From Nostoc sp. TCL26-01 (lineage in GTDB: Bacteria > Cyanobacteriota > Cyanobacteriia > Cyanobacteriales > Nostocaceae), in assembly GCF_013393945.1 (NCBI RefSeq), contig NZ_CP040299.1, positions 62,001 to 126,000 of the forward strand: a stretch of DNA of 64,000 nucleotides, written 5' to 3'. A program made the position numbers and the translations under genes. Shown here one piece after another: positions 26,424-35,148 of the stretch; positions within the stretch are counted from its first letter, which is position 1, and each line of letters starts with the position of its first letter. Below the pieces are notes generated by a model. That model was not told where the DNA came from. It was given only the letters and a program-made list of their open reading frames with translations, and searched no databases.

Positions 26424-27428
26424 ATGCCCAAAGTGCTTATTCTTCCGCACTATCAGTATGAAAATGAATTTACCAATTTCTTGGATCAGGCAAATACCAC
26501 TCAGGCGGATTTTAAGTTCTATCTTCTGCCCCCAGAGAGCGGAAACACCTCCCCATTAAAGAAGTCTCATGCTGATTATCTTGAGATTTTAGAATTTCTG
26601 GATAGCCAAAAAAAACGTTTGGATTTAGATAAAGAAGACCTTCTGATAGCTTTCTACGATGGTGTAATCACTGCTTTGGATCATGGGCTTGCAAATCTAT
26701 TTATTGCTGGAGCCAATATAGAAGATTTATATCCATGTACTGCTGTTGTTTCTTTACGATTTATCTCTTGGGGAATTCTTGAGCAAAAATATGATTACTC
26801 ACTTCAACGCCATGCACTGTTTCATCTTGTAATGTGTTGTTTGATTGGTGGATATACAAATGTTTCCGCTCATCATCAAACCTATGGATGCCTTCTTGAT
26901 TTCAACAATCAGCTCGTGAGCTTTAACCGTAAGCTTCAAATGGGCTATTATCTATGCTCAAGCAGTCAAAGCGGTTGTTATGATGCTATGCAATCTGAGC
27001 GTTACGGAAATTCAATTATCAGGTTGTGCAAAGTGCTAAAAGAGGGTATTGATCACAAGAAATTACAGATCATTATTCAGGAGTTAATTATGGGAGATTC
27101 AATTAATCAATATGGTTTGGGTGATAACATTGCAGGTGATAAAGTTATGGGTGATAAAATTGGCACTCAAATCAACAATTCTCAAGATTTAGTCCAAGCT
27201 TCTAAAGATATCAAAGCTTTATTAGACCAGCTATCCGTAGACTATCCTAGTGATAGTCCTAGAGTTTTGGGAGCAAAGGCTGTAGATCAAGTCGAAAAAA
27301 ATCCAGAGCTAAAATCTCGAATTTTGAGAGGAGTTAAAGCAGGTAGCTTTGCAGCTTTGGAAAAAATGATTGATCATCCTGTTGCCAAATTCTTCATTGA
27401 GGGAGCAAAAGAAGTCTTAAAGCCCTAA
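26424..27428 (+). CDS. Hypothetical protein with GDK-repeat C-terminal segment
   Basis: A 334-residue protein. The N-terminal two thirds contain RHALFHLVMCCLIGGYTNVS, then AHHQTYGCLLDFNNQLVSF and YYLCSSSQSGC; the clustered His and Cys could bind metal. The C-terminus has the repeat-like GDSINQYGLGDNIAGDKVMG and a helical tail (LKSRILRGVKAGSFAALEKM). GDxxxGDK stretches followed by such helices occur in cyanobacterial signalling and conflict proteins that carry adaptor domains (TRADD-N-like), so an immune or signalling role is possible. An attC-like hairpin starts 28 bp after the stop. Confidence 0.65.
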   Translation: MPKVLILPHYQYENEFTNFLDQANTTQADFKFYLLPPESGNTSPLKKSHADYLEILEFLDSQKKRLDLDKEDLLIAFYDGVITALDHGLANLFIAGANIEDLYPCTAVVSLRFISWGILEQKYDYSLQRHALFHLVMCCLIGGYTNVSAHHQTYGCLLDFNNQLVSFNRKLQMGYYLCSSSQSGCYDAMQSERYGNSIIRLCKVLKEGIDHKKLQIIIQELIMGDSINQYGLGDNIAGDKVMGDKIGTQINNSQDLVQASKDIKALLDQLSVDYPSDSPRVLGAKAVDQVEKNPELKSRILRGVKAGSFAALEKMIDHPVAKFFIEGAKEVLKP

Positions 27429-27456
27429 GTATTTTGAGTCGAATGATGTAGCGTTA

Positions 27457-27547
27457 CGGCATAACAACCTCAGTGCAAGGGAACGAAGTTGATTTGTCGC
27501 TGTGTTGCCGAGTTTGTCTGCGTCCGGTGATTAGGAACGTTATGCCG
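27457..27547 (+). repeat. attC-like imperfect hairpin
   Basis: Exact 9-bp inverted ends CGGCATAAC (27457) and GTTATGCCG (27539-27547) enclose 73 bp of imperfectly pairing sequence. Length (91 bp), ends with TAAC and GTTA, and position just 3' of a gene fit an integron attC site. The inverse core GTTATGC does not meet the strict GTTRRRY rule, and no integrase of that type is in the window. Confidence 0.4.
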
Positions 27548-27626
27548 CTTCCATAGTTCCAGTTAAAGGAACAACTATTGTCAAATCTCATAACTGCATG
27601 GGAACGGCGTTCACTTTCTGGTTAAG

Positions 27627-28640
27627 GAATAATAACCAAAACTGTATTACAATCAATCGACCCCCTGCATCCATTTACTTCTGACTTCTCCCTTTCTTTA
27701 GTTAATTAAATTGAACATAGTAGGAACGATTGTCTAAGTTTTCAGTGGATAATGATGGACTTGCTGAGTCAATTCCCCACCTTACCCACCAAGAACGGTC
27801 TGTTAATAAATCTGATGAAGACTGCGTTTGTATAGAGAGCATTTCCAGACGTAAACTCTCTATTGCTTCTAATCCATTTTGTAGTAAAGACAGGATTTGT
27901 CGCTGCTGAGTAATCAATTGTCTTGTTCCCAGTATTGCTCTAGCATCTAGTTTTCTGCCAACTGGTAACGGGATACAACGCAGATAATCACCTACAGCAT
28001 CATTAAAGCTGCTATTATCCTGGGTATAGCTTCTTTCAACTGCGTTTAATGCTTGAATAGCTCTGTTGATTGTGGATTTATTTATAGCTCCTAAATCAGT
28101 GACAAACAAGCCGTGAACAGAGTCGAATTTGATGAGTGTATCTCTGGAAATTTCTTCTCCTATAGCTTGAATTTGAGATAATTGTTGTTGGAGTTGATTG
28201 ACTGCATCAACTGGAAATTGGCTCCAATCTAGCTGAGGATTTGTACCAGTATCAACTGTTGCAAAAGTGTACCCTTTTTGGGTAGTTTTTTCCCAAACTA
28301 AAGTAGCTAGTTTGTGATTAGCTGCATTGCTAGAACCGCAAGCATAAACATGAGTACGGGGTGTATTTCCTACCCGTCCGTACTCTACCAGTAATTCCCC
28401 ATTGGGCATTACATAACCGCACCAGTATTTGTTATTGTTTGTTCCAGGGCGGACACAAATGAGTTTTTGGACTTTGAGTGCTTGAGTTTTATCTGCCATA
28501 ATTAAACACCAATAAAGTTGTTGCCCGCCCAATCATTTCGTCGGATATTGAGCGGGGTATAATCACTTAGTTGAAATCAGAAAAATCGATGATGTCGCTG
28601 TGCAAATTTTCACTGGTTGCATGAAAAGTGACAGAGCGAT
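27627..28640 (-). repeat. Direct duplication, copy 1 (WGR gene and flanks)
   Basis: The segment matches 28797-29810 at a constant offset of 1170 bp, from AATAATAACCAAAACTG to GACAGAGCG. Beyond the WGR gene it contains a relic of the last 20 or so codons of the AAA+ gene (28565-28640), so the duplicated unit began inside that gene. About 155 bp of unrelated sequence separate the copies. Confidence 0.85.
27702..28499 (-). CDS. WGR-domain-like protein, copy 1
   Basis: The 265-residue product starts at the ATG at 28499 (MADKTQALKVQKL). The first 90 residues have the WGR pattern: YWCGYVMPNGELLVEYGRVG and TLVWEKTTQKGYTF. WGR domains bind nucleic-acid ends and occur in PARPs and bacterial conflict proteins. 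The C-terminal half is helical, with VGDYLRCIPLPVGRKLDARA. About 94% identical by hand count to the gene at 28872-29669, from which it arose by a duplication of about 1 kb. Confidence 0.75.
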   Translation of the reverse strand: MADKTQALKVQKLICVRPGTNNNKYWCGYVMPNGELLVEYGRVGNTPRTHVYACGSSNAANHKLATLVWEKTTQKGYTFATVDTGTNPQLDWSQFPVDAVNQLQQQLSQIQAIGEEISRDTLIKFDSVHGLFVTDLGAINKSTINRAIQALNAVERSYTQDNSSFNDAVGDYLRCIPLPVGRKLDARAILGTRQLITQQRQILSLLQNGLEAIESLRLEMLSIQTQSSSDLLTDRSWWVRWGIDSASPSLSTENLDNRSYYVQFN

Positions 28641-28796
28641 CATAGTGCAAGTAATCTGGCTGCAACCGAATCTATCGAGCGGCAAGAACCGAGTTTATGC
28701 GAACCGTGAATTTTGAGATGAGCTATGAGTCTTTTACTGGCTCCCCATCCAACCAAAAGGAATCAGAAGTCAGAAGATATAGTTGTCTTAACTACT

Positions 28797-29810
28797 GAAT
28801 AATAACCAAAACTGTATTACTATCAATCAACACCCTGCATCTATTTACTTCTAACTTCTCCCTTTCTTTAGTTAATTAAATTGGACATAGTAGGAACGAT
28901 TGTCTAAATTTTCGGAAGATAATGATGGACTTACTGAGTCAATTCCCCACCTTACCCACCAAGAGCGTTCAGTTAATAAATCTGATGAAGACTGCGTTTG
29001 TATAGAGAGCATTTCCTGGCGTAAACTCTCTATTGCTTCTAATCCATTTTGTAGTAAAGACAGGATTTGTCGCTGCTGAGTAATCAATTGTCTTGTTCCC
29101 AGTATTGCTCTAGCATCTAGTTTTCTGCCAACTGGTAACGGGATACAACGCAGATAATCTCCTACGGCATCATTAAAACTGTTATTATCCTGGTTATAGC
29201 TTCTTTCAACTGCGTTTAATGCCAGAGTAGCTCTGTTGATTGTGGATTGATTTATAGCTCCTAAATCAGTAATAAACAAGCCGTGAACGCAGTCAAATTT
29301 AATCAGCGTATCTCTGGAAATTTTATCTCCTATAGCTTGAATTTGAGATAATTTTTGTTGGAGTTGATTTACTGCATCAACTGGAAATTGACTCCAATCA
29401 AGCTGAGGATTTGTACCAATATCTACTGTTGCAAAAGTGTAGCCTTTTTGAGTGGTTTTTTCCCAAACTAAAGTGGCTAGCTTGTTATTAGCTGCATTGC
29501 TAGAACCGCAAGCATAAACATGAGTTCGCGGTGTATTTCCTACCCGCCCGTACTCTACTAGTAATTCCCCATTGGGCATTACATAACCGCACCAATATTT
29601 GTTATTGTTTGTTCCAGGGCGGACACAAATGAGTTTTTGGACTTTGAGTGCTTGATTTTTATCTGCCATAATTAAACACCAATAAAGTTGTTACCCGCCC
29701 AATCATTTCGTCAGATGTTGAGCGGGTTGGAATTACTTAGTTGAAATCAGAAAAATCGATGATGTCGCTGTGCGAATTTTCACTGGTTGAATGAAAGGTG
29801 ACAGAGCGCT
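28797..29810 (-). repeat. Direct duplication, copy 2 (WGR gene and AAA+ gene 3' end)
   Basis: Counterpart of 27627-28640. Here the AAA+ 3' end is part of the intact gene, so this copy is in the original arrangement and copy 1 is the derived one. Confidence 0.85.
28872..29669 (-). CDS. WGR-domain-like protein, copy 2
   Basis: A 265-residue protein of the same family as 27702-28499, with the same WGR-type front (EYGRVGNTPRTHVYACGSSN) and helical rear. Differences from copy 1 are scattered conservative changes, so both copies appear to be under selection. It follows the AAA+ gene by 68 bp on the same strand, and the pair may act together: ATPase plus nucleic-acid-binding factor. Confidence 0.78.
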   Translation of the reverse strand: MADKNQALKVQKLICVRPGTNNNKYWCGYVMPNGELLVEYGRVGNTPRTHVYACGSSNAANNKLATLVWEKTTQKGYTFATVDIGTNPQLDWSQFPVDAVNQLQQKLSQIQAIGDKISRDTLIKFDCVHGLFITDLGAINQSTINRATLALNAVERSYNQDNNSFNDAVGDYLRCIPLPVGRKLDARAILGTRQLITQQRQILSLLQNGLEAIESLRQEMLSIQTQSSSDLLTERSWWVRWGIDSVSPSLSSENLDNRSYYVQFN

Positions 29811-31416
29811 CGCGATTTCTCTCGCCAGCTTCTGTTTCAGGTGCAGCCCATGTTGCGCCTCCAGAACGCGCCCATTTTCGCAGTTCTTCTAGTTCTCTGG
29901 TGTTAGCTTTAAATTGAGCCGGAGTCCTATGAAGTTCTGCTAACAGGTCTTCAACAGACACATTGACTTTTCGGGTTTTGGCATAGGAGTAACTAGCACA
30001 TTGTTGGACTACTTTTCTAATTTCTGCACCCGTATAATCCGCGCTCACAGAAGCTAACCTCTCCATTTCAGGTTTCTTAATTGCAACTTTGCAGTGATTT
30101 AACTGTACATTCCAGATATCTCTTCTGGCTTCTAAATTCGGCAAATCAACATAGAATATTTTGGTGAACCGCCTTTTGGTTTCGTCTTTAATTCCCCAAG
30201 GTCGGTTACAAGTTGCTGCTACAAATACACTGCTTTTGTTTTCCTCAAACCATGTGAGGAAATAGCCAAACATTCTTGCACTTGTACCACTGTCAGATTC
30301 TACGGCGTTCCCTCCTGGCATGAGCTTGTCAAACTCATCGATGAACAGGATACTAGGTGCAAGGTCTTCTGCGGCTTGGATGTATTCCCGCAATCGTTCT
30401 TCACTTGCGCCCAGTTCTCGACTCATCAAACTGCCAGTATCCATAATTAAACTAGGCAGACCCCACAGTTGCGAGATGGTTTTGACGCACAAAGTCTTAC
30501 CAGTACCTCCCACACCAACCCATAACGCCCCAGAAGGAAAGGGGATGTTGTATTTTTCTTGAGCCTCTGGTTCCAGCAGTGCAGCCATCGTTTCTGCCCA
30601 TTCTGTAACTGCTGGCAATCCTTGTACAGCCACATCAGGAGATTCTGCATAACGAATCCCCTTAGCGGCGAATTTCTTTTGTTTGTGTTTGGACAGAAAT
30701 TCAATTGCCCCCACATCAACCTTTCTTAAGGATGTGGCACATAGAGAAATGGCATCTTCTATTGCTTCATAAGACATCCCCTGCAAAGCGCGGATGAGGC
30801 GCTTCTTGTCTGATGGGCTAATGTGTATGGGTAGTTCAGCACCTTGAGCGATCGCACTTTTTTTCAGTGCTTCTACTCTTGTGTCAAATATGTGTTCCGT
30901 TTCCTGCTGTGTGGGGTTAGGATTGTGCATATCCGCAATCAAGTCTTGGAAGACTTTGGGTGTCCTCAAATTGTCATGCAGGATAACCAGTCGATGGGAG
31001 CTACGCTTGGCTGCATTGAAAGTATCGATCGCCAGACGCACAAATACTGGATTGGGGTTGATTCCAGTAATAAAGGGGTAGATATCTTTGAGGATGAAAA
31101 GTTTTCGGACACTCGTGTTGTTAGCACACTCAGCCTCAATGTGTTTCAAGAGTGCTTCTATGGGATGTCCTTTGGCATCAAAATTAGGAGCTGGTGTTTT
31201 AGGAAGTCCCGTAACTTTGCCAGAACGCATTTTTGGTTCTACTTTCTGCAAAGACTTAGCTATATCCCAAATGTAACTTTCCATACCAAGACGGAGAGCA
31301 ATATCAACAATTAGCTGATGAGTAATGTTGATTTCGCTGGCTGTCGGAGAATTGATTGCTACTGTGGCACAACCAGCGTGAAACGAAGTGATGACTTCTT
31401 GTGTGTTAAATGTCAT
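29737..31416 (-). CDS. Ycf46-like AAA+ ATPase
   Basis: A 559-residue protein. The N-terminal half lacks clear motifs. The single C-terminal AAA+ module has Walker A GVGGTGKT near residue 301, Walker B SILFIDEFDKLMPGG, sensor-1 region VAATCNRPWGIKDE and an arginine-finger-like TKRRFTKIFYV. DUF2997 and DUF1257 (Ycf35-like) genes lie immediately upstream on the same strand. Ycf35 and Ycf46 homologues occur in cyanobacteria and plastids, and this trio recurs in bacteria. It is a paralogue in layout of the IS-split ATPase at 1031-3837. The likely role is ATP-driven remodelling; the substrate is unknown. Confidence 0.88.
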   Translation of the reverse strand: MTFNTQEVITSFHAGCATVAINSPTASEINITHQLIVDIALRLGMESYIWDIAKSLQKVEPKMRSGKVTGLPKTPAPNFDAKGHPIEALLKHIEAECANNTSVRKLFILKDIYPFITGINPNPVFVRLAIDTFNAAKRSSHRLVILHDNLRTPKVFQDLIADMHNPNPTQQETEHIFDTRVEALKKSAIAQGAELPIHISPSDKKRLIRALQGMSYEAIEDAISLCATSLRKVDVGAIEFLSKHKQKKFAAKGIRYAESPDVAVQGLPAVTEWAETMAALLEPEAQEKYNIPFPSGALWVGVGGTGKTLCVKTISQLWGLPSLIMDTGSLMSRELGASEERLREYIQAAEDLAPSILFIDEFDKLMPGGNAVESDSGTSARMFGYFLTWFEENKSSVFVAATCNRPWGIKDETKRRFTKIFYVDLPNLEARRDIWNVQLNHCKVAIKKPEMERLASVSADYTGAEIRKVVQQCASYSYAKTRKVNVSVEDLLAELHRTPAQFKANTRELEELRKWARSGGATWAAPETEAGERNRERSVTFHSTSENSHSDIIDFSDFN

Positions 31417-31492
31417 ATATTTGGTTTGGTTTCAAAACATCATTGAGCTAAAAGGAAGCGTTTTTAGGTAGTCGCTTCCTCTTAGCTTCTAC

Positions 31493-31690
31493 TTACCCGT
31501 CGATTTCAACGGTTGAGAATGTGGTAATCGTAGGTTCAACGTACATCTGTGGTTTTGCTGTCACCTCAAGCTGTCCGAGTGCTTCTAAAGGTTCTGTGAG
31601 GTTTCGACAACTAGAGTCAGGTACACCTACCACTTCTACCTGTAAAGGTTGCCCCTTTTTCTGTTTGATAATAATTTGAGTTTGTGACAT
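31493..31690 (-). CDS. DUF2997 family protein
   Basis: A 65-residue protein, MSQTQIIIKQKKGQPLQVEV..., with the family hallmark DSSCRNLTEPLEALGQLEVT: a strand-rich start, then a Ser-Cys and a helix with LxxLG. It sits 13 bp after the DUF1257 gene and 76 bp before the AAA+ gene, as in other cyanobacterial and firmicute loci. The biochemical role is unknown. Confidence 0.8.
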   Translation of the reverse strand: MSQTQIIIKQKKGQPLQVEVVGVPDSSCRNLTEPLEALGQLEVTAKPQMYVEPTITTFSTVEIDG

Positions 31691-31702
31691 TTTTCACTCC
31701 TA

Positions 31703-32209
31703 TTACTGCCAATTATTCCAATCGTTACCATTTGAATTTGAGACAGTTAAACTTACTTTCTTAGTAAGAGTTGTTTGTAAGCTGCCATCATCAAGAGTAG
31801 ATTGTTGATAATCCCAAATTTCTGGAGGGTAGTGGATGTTGATGTAAGCTTGGTTATGAGCAAGTTGCACTGATTCTTGGAAATTTCGCACATTACCAAA
31901 GACGCTACCCAATAGATTTTGGTTGAAATCCCAAGCATCTACTTTAATTTCGTAGGCATTTAATGTTGGGTTTTTGGCAAATCCAACATCAACTAAAGCA
32001 TCACGATTGCGAGTCTTTAAGTAAGTGCGACGGATGATGATTTCTGCCTCATCTGTATTCAGCCTGTCGTAATCATTGAATAGTTGCATTGGAGATTCAT
32101 AGATTTCAACTGGAATATCTATCTGATGAGATGCCAGTAGTGACTTTAGTCCTTCGACAAGAGCTTGCTTGTTTATCAGTGTTGTTTTTATGCTCGAAAA
32201 ATGGCTCAT
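31703..32209 (-). CDS. DUF1257 (Ycf35-like) protein
   Basis: A 168-residue protein opening MSHFSSIKTTLINKQALVEG, the recognisable start of Ycf35/DUF1257 proteins. It is longer than the usual 120-130 residues because of a C-terminal Asn/Ser/Trp-rich tail (SNSNGNDWNNWQ). First of the tight DUF1257-DUF2997-AAA+ trio; the three are most likely parts of one complex or pathway. Confidence 0.85.
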   Translation of the reverse strand: MSHFSSIKTTLINKQALVEGLKSLLASHQIDIPVEIYESPMQLFNDYDRLNTDEAEIIIRRTYLKTRNRDALVDVGFAKNPTLNAYEIKVDAWDFNQNLLGSVFGNVRNFQESVQLAHNQAYINIHYPPEIWDYQQSTLDDGSLQTTLTKKVSLTVSNSNGNDWNNWQ

Positions 32210-32283
32210 AAATTATTTCCATCCTTACATTTGGTGATTTATTCGTTATCTCGTTGTTACTCCCTATAGTGGGAACTAGGGGA

Positions 32284-32387
32284 CTAGTACCGCAAAGCGG
32301 AATTCAAAATTCAAAATTCAAAATGAATACAGTGTAGGGTTTTCAGCGATTTTAAATGGTCTGTTTATTTACGCCTTGCGGTACTAG
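32284..32387. repeat. Small element with near-perfect 16-bp inverted ends
   Basis: CTAGTACCGCAAAGCG (32284-32299) and CGCCTTGCGGTACTAG (32372-32387) are inverse copies with one mismatch. Inside are three ATTCAAA units. The shape suits a MITE-like or dispersed cyanobacterial repeat. CCCCAAT-type tandem units follow at 32443-32480 and run into the 3' end of the next gene. Confidence 0.55.
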
Positions 32388-32475
32388 GGACTGGGAAGAT
32401 GAAGAAGAATAACTAGGGACTGGCGAAATATCTTCCTCATACTCAATACCCAATCCCCAATCCCCAACCCAATCC

Positions 32476-33609
32476 CTAATCTTCAGAAGTGGCAAACACT
32501 ACCCAATCAGAACGGTCATCTAGGGAACTTTCAGCAATTGCAATTTCTCTCAGTTTTTGTTGTTCTTGCAGCATAGAAGCTGAAATTTCAGCAATTTTAT
32601 TTTCCAGTTCTGACCGTCTTGATACTTGTTCTTTCGGTGATATTTTCGTATCCTCAACTATCTGTTCAATATTGTTCATTAAAACAGTTAATGAAGGCAC
32701 AGCACTGTTATCAGCATTGAGCAGTAACACTCGTGCTTTCTTAAGTTGTTTTTCAATGAACTTGCGAAACCGTACAGGTTTCTTTCCTGGTTCCCATGCT
32801 GCTAATGCCTCAATGAGTTCTCCCGCTAGTTTCTCACCAGATGAGATTGCTGCTGTTGCTAAACTTCTTTCCAGATTTTGGTCGTACTGCTCGATATAAC
32901 GAGTGATTTCTCCTAAGATACGAGCCTGTTCTTCTGATAGTTGTGTTGCTAGTGGTTTAACTATTTCAGGTCTAGCAATGGTAACTTGAAGATAATCATC
33001 AATTTCTTCTCTGGATGGATAAGCTAACAGCATTTCGTTGCGTGCTAATTCATAATCTTCAGCATTTAAATTCCATGCTTGTAACTGAAGGAACTTATCA
33101 AGTCGCCCAGTATATTCTGCCAATCCTTGCTCGTATTTTGTATGTAATTCAGTGCGAAGTGCTGGAGCAAGTTCGTCACGAATATGCAACAGTTGAGTCC
33201 ACACAATTTGTGCCAATTCAATAGCACAAACCATGACAGAGCCATCTAGGGTAGTCCATTCTTTGACAGATTCAATTTCTGTTCGCAAAACCGCAGCAGC
33301 ATCTTCTAAAGCTCTGAATACAGGAATACCACGCAAACCTACTTCGCTGCGCGTGACTTTTTCGAGGTCTGATTCCAGGTATTGTGTATTTTGGTCAGTA
33401 GTAACAGTAGAATCTGCTTGGAAAGAACTTTTACCAGAAAGTACCTGATGCCAGGATGGTGCTTTTTTCTTGGTGGCATTTTTCAAGCTAATTTTGAATC
33501 GCACCTTGGTTTTGTTTAAGGTTCTCAGGTCATGGTTTCTGACAGTAGCAACATTTAGTAGACTCGATGAAGTTTCGGGTAATGTAGGGGAGGTTATTAC
33601 TTGTGTCAT
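32476..33609 (-). CDS. Helical protein of unknown function
   Basis: A 377-residue protein, nearly all alpha-helical by composition, with a basic N-terminus (KVRFKISLKNATKKKAPSWH) and long coiled-coil-like stretches (SRRSELENKIAEISASMLQE). It resembles in layout DUF3150-type proteins found on plasmids and phages, but I cannot confirm this. It lies upstream of the DUF1257 gene on the same strand, separated by a 266-bp repeat-containing gap, and is probably part of the same accessory operon. Confidence 0.6.
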   Translation of the reverse strand: MTQVITSPTLPETSSSLLNVATVRNHDLRTLNKTKVRFKISLKNATKKKAPSWHQVLSGKSSFQADSTVTTDQNTQYLESDLEKVTRSEVGLRGIPVFRALEDAAAVLRTEIESVKEWTTLDGSVMVCAIELAQIVWTQLLHIRDELAPALRTELHTKYEQGLAEYTGRLDKFLQLQAWNLNAEDYELARNEMLLAYPSREEIDDYLQVTIARPEIVKPLATQLSEEQARILGEITRYIEQYDQNLERSLATAAISSGEKLAGELIEALAAWEPGKKPVRFRKFIEKQLKKARVLLLNADNSAVPSLTVLMNNIEQIVEDTKISPKEQVSRRSELENKIAEISASMLQEQQKLREIAIAESSLDDRSDWVVFATSED

Positions 33610-33743
33610 CGTTCTGATTTTTGTAAATTAGTCAGCAAAATTCCCCCAAGAAGTGAGCGCATATATGTTGTTAGTTCATTGCTCACTTCTTAACTGCAAA
33701 GGAGAATTTTCTCTCATCTTTAGTGCGTAAGCACCGCCAAACC

Positions 33744-33778
33744 AAATCACTCCGTTAGGGGAAATAACGGAGTGATTT
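33744..33778. repeat. Perfect 14-bp stem-loop between operon genes
   Basis: AAATCACTCCGTTA and TAACGGAGTGATTT pair exactly around GGGGAAA. It lies between two minus-strand genes. Neither side is followed by a T-run, so it is a strong RNA hairpin or protein site rather than a classical terminator, possibly a processing or stability element. Confidence 0.7.
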
Positions 33779-33829
33779 GTTATCAGCAACTTGTGAAAAG
33801 AACACTGAAAGCGAACACAGATAAACCAG

Positions 33830-34726
33830 CTAGAAACCTATATCGTCGTCATCTATGACAGGTGATGCTTCTACAGCGATCGCTGCTGTATTGTGATAGT
33901 GATGATTGCTGCTACTTTGACTAGGTAAGCTTGGCAGCCGCAATCTCAAAGCGCAATCTACACTGTACTTATCTCCCGTTTGCTCAATATGAGAAATCAC
34001 CAGACACAGAGCTTCACCAGGAGCAGGTCGCCAGCCAGAATCTAGTAGTAATGCTGCGTTACCCCTAGCCCATACAGACCGACCATCAGCAAGGTGCAGT
34101 TTGTAACTTGTGCCGTACTCTCCCTCGGTTTCCGTGATACCTTGAACCTGAAATTCACCCAAACCCAATTCGTGCATTTTCATGCAAGAGCCACAGGGAA
34201 CTTGTCGTAAGAAGGGGAGTAAGGACTCTTCGTTAATTAAGGTTGCATTCAGGTCTGCCGATGTGAGGTTTAATTCCTTTGTTGCTAGTGAGATATTAAT
34301 TTTAAAGACATCTCTAGAGGGAGCAACAAAAGAGCAGAAAGCTTTAGGATAGGTTACTCCGGCGGTATCTTTCTCCTCTGTCACCGTGACTTTGCCTTTC
34401 AAGTTTCCCAGTATCAGGCGATCGCCCATCTGTTGAACCCCAAAGAGATTAGCTCCCAGCTTCAGGACTATAGAATCATCATCCCGAAAGATAGCCGGGC
34501 CATACACACCTTGAGGGACACCGTTAGCTGCTTTCACCAACAGCACTCGCTCAACGTCGAAATCCTGCAATAACTCTGTCCCAAGGTGTTCAAGAAAATC
34601 CAGCAAAGCAACTTGTTCAGCATTTGAAAGTTGAGAGATGCCAATATCGTTCCAGGTATGAGTCAAGTCTTCTCGCAGCACGATAGAAGGAAACGAAGTT
34701 GCGCTAAATTCAATTGTTTTCGCCAT
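33830..34726 (-). CDS. Hypothetical protein of the AAA+ operon
   Basis: A 298-residue protein: MAKTIEFSATSFPSIVLRED ... with a central FLRQVPCGSCMKMHELGLGE (a Cys-rich turn that could bind metal or a cofactor), then a strand-rich region with YGTSYKLHLADGRSVWARGN. The C-terminus is Ser/His-rich and ends in four Asp (VIDDDDIGF). No family recognised. Position and strand make it a member of the group that ends with the AAA+ and WGR genes. Confidence 0.65.
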   Translation of the reverse strand: MAKTIEFSATSFPSIVLREDLTHTWNDIGISQLSNAEQVALLDFLEHLGTELLQDFDVERVLLVKAANGVPQGVYGPAIFRDDDSIVLKLGANLFGVQQMGDRLILGNLKGKVTVTEEKDTAGVTYPKAFCSFVAPSRDVFKINISLATKELNLTSADLNATLINEESLLPFLRQVPCGSCMKMHELGLGEFQVQGITETEGEYGTSYKLHLADGRSVWARGNAALLLDSGWRPAPGEALCLVISHIEQTGDKYSVDCALRLRLPSLPSQSSSNHHYHNTAAIAVEASPVIDDDDIGF

Positions 34727-34835
34727 ATTTTTTGCTCCAAATCATCAATATCAATTCCTTTAATCGCGTTAGCGATAAGTACGGATTGTCTGGCGTTTGA
34801 ACACCAAATTAAGTCAGTCATTCGGCAAATGAAGA

Positions 34836-35024
34836 CTAAAATCTGTCATCATAAAGAAATTGGTCATGGTAATAAGCTTGTTCTTCTTGCCAAAGAGCTT
34901 CCCTAGCTGCTAATTCTCGTAATGCTGGTGAATTAGAGTCAGTTATTATTTCTGTTCGTAGTGACTCCAATTTTTGGCGACACACTGCTAAATTCTGTGT
35001 TTTCTGTGGTGCGATAATGTCCAT
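34836..35024 (-). CDS. Small hypothetical protein, 62 residues
   Basis: MDIIAPQKTQNLAVCRQKLE ... ends WQEEQAYYHDQFLYDDRF. Helical, acidic and aromatic at its end. It overlaps the preceding 69-residue frame by 86 bp in another register; at most one of the overlapping parts may be real, and the acidic-aromatic end favours this one. Function unknown. Confidence 0.4.
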   Translation of the reverse strand: MDIIAPQKTQNLAVCRQKLESLRTEIITDSNSPALRELAAREALWQEEQAYYHDQFLYDDRF

Positions 35025-35148
35025 TTTTTCTGCAAGAAAATTTCTTTAACTGATGCGTGTAAACGCATTTACCACGCTTCGCTACCGGATAATTAAAAGT
35101 AATGTGCAGTTCAATAATGTCAGTTTTTGTGGTGTTCTCTGACATCAA
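34939..35148 (-). CDS. Small hypothetical protein, 69 residues
   Basis: The frame starts with an ATGA overlap on the stop of the DUF6876-like gene, a strong sign of coupled translation. The first 40 residues (SENTTKTDIIELHITFNYPV) look protein-like. The rest runs out of frame over the next gene with Ser/Asn-rich sequence, so the gene may have lost its original end by frameshift. Confidence 0.4.
   Translation of the reverse strand: MMSENTTKTDIIELHITFNYPVAKRGKCVYTHQLKKFSCRKNGHYRTTENTEFSSVSPKIGVTTNRNNN

Noticed and set aside
30320..31314. Several plus-strand frames opposite the AAA+ gene
   Set aside because: Shadows of the strongly supported ATPase gene with no domain content of their own.
33744..33778. 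Rho-independent terminator
   Set aside because: The stem is perfect but neither strand has a following T-run.
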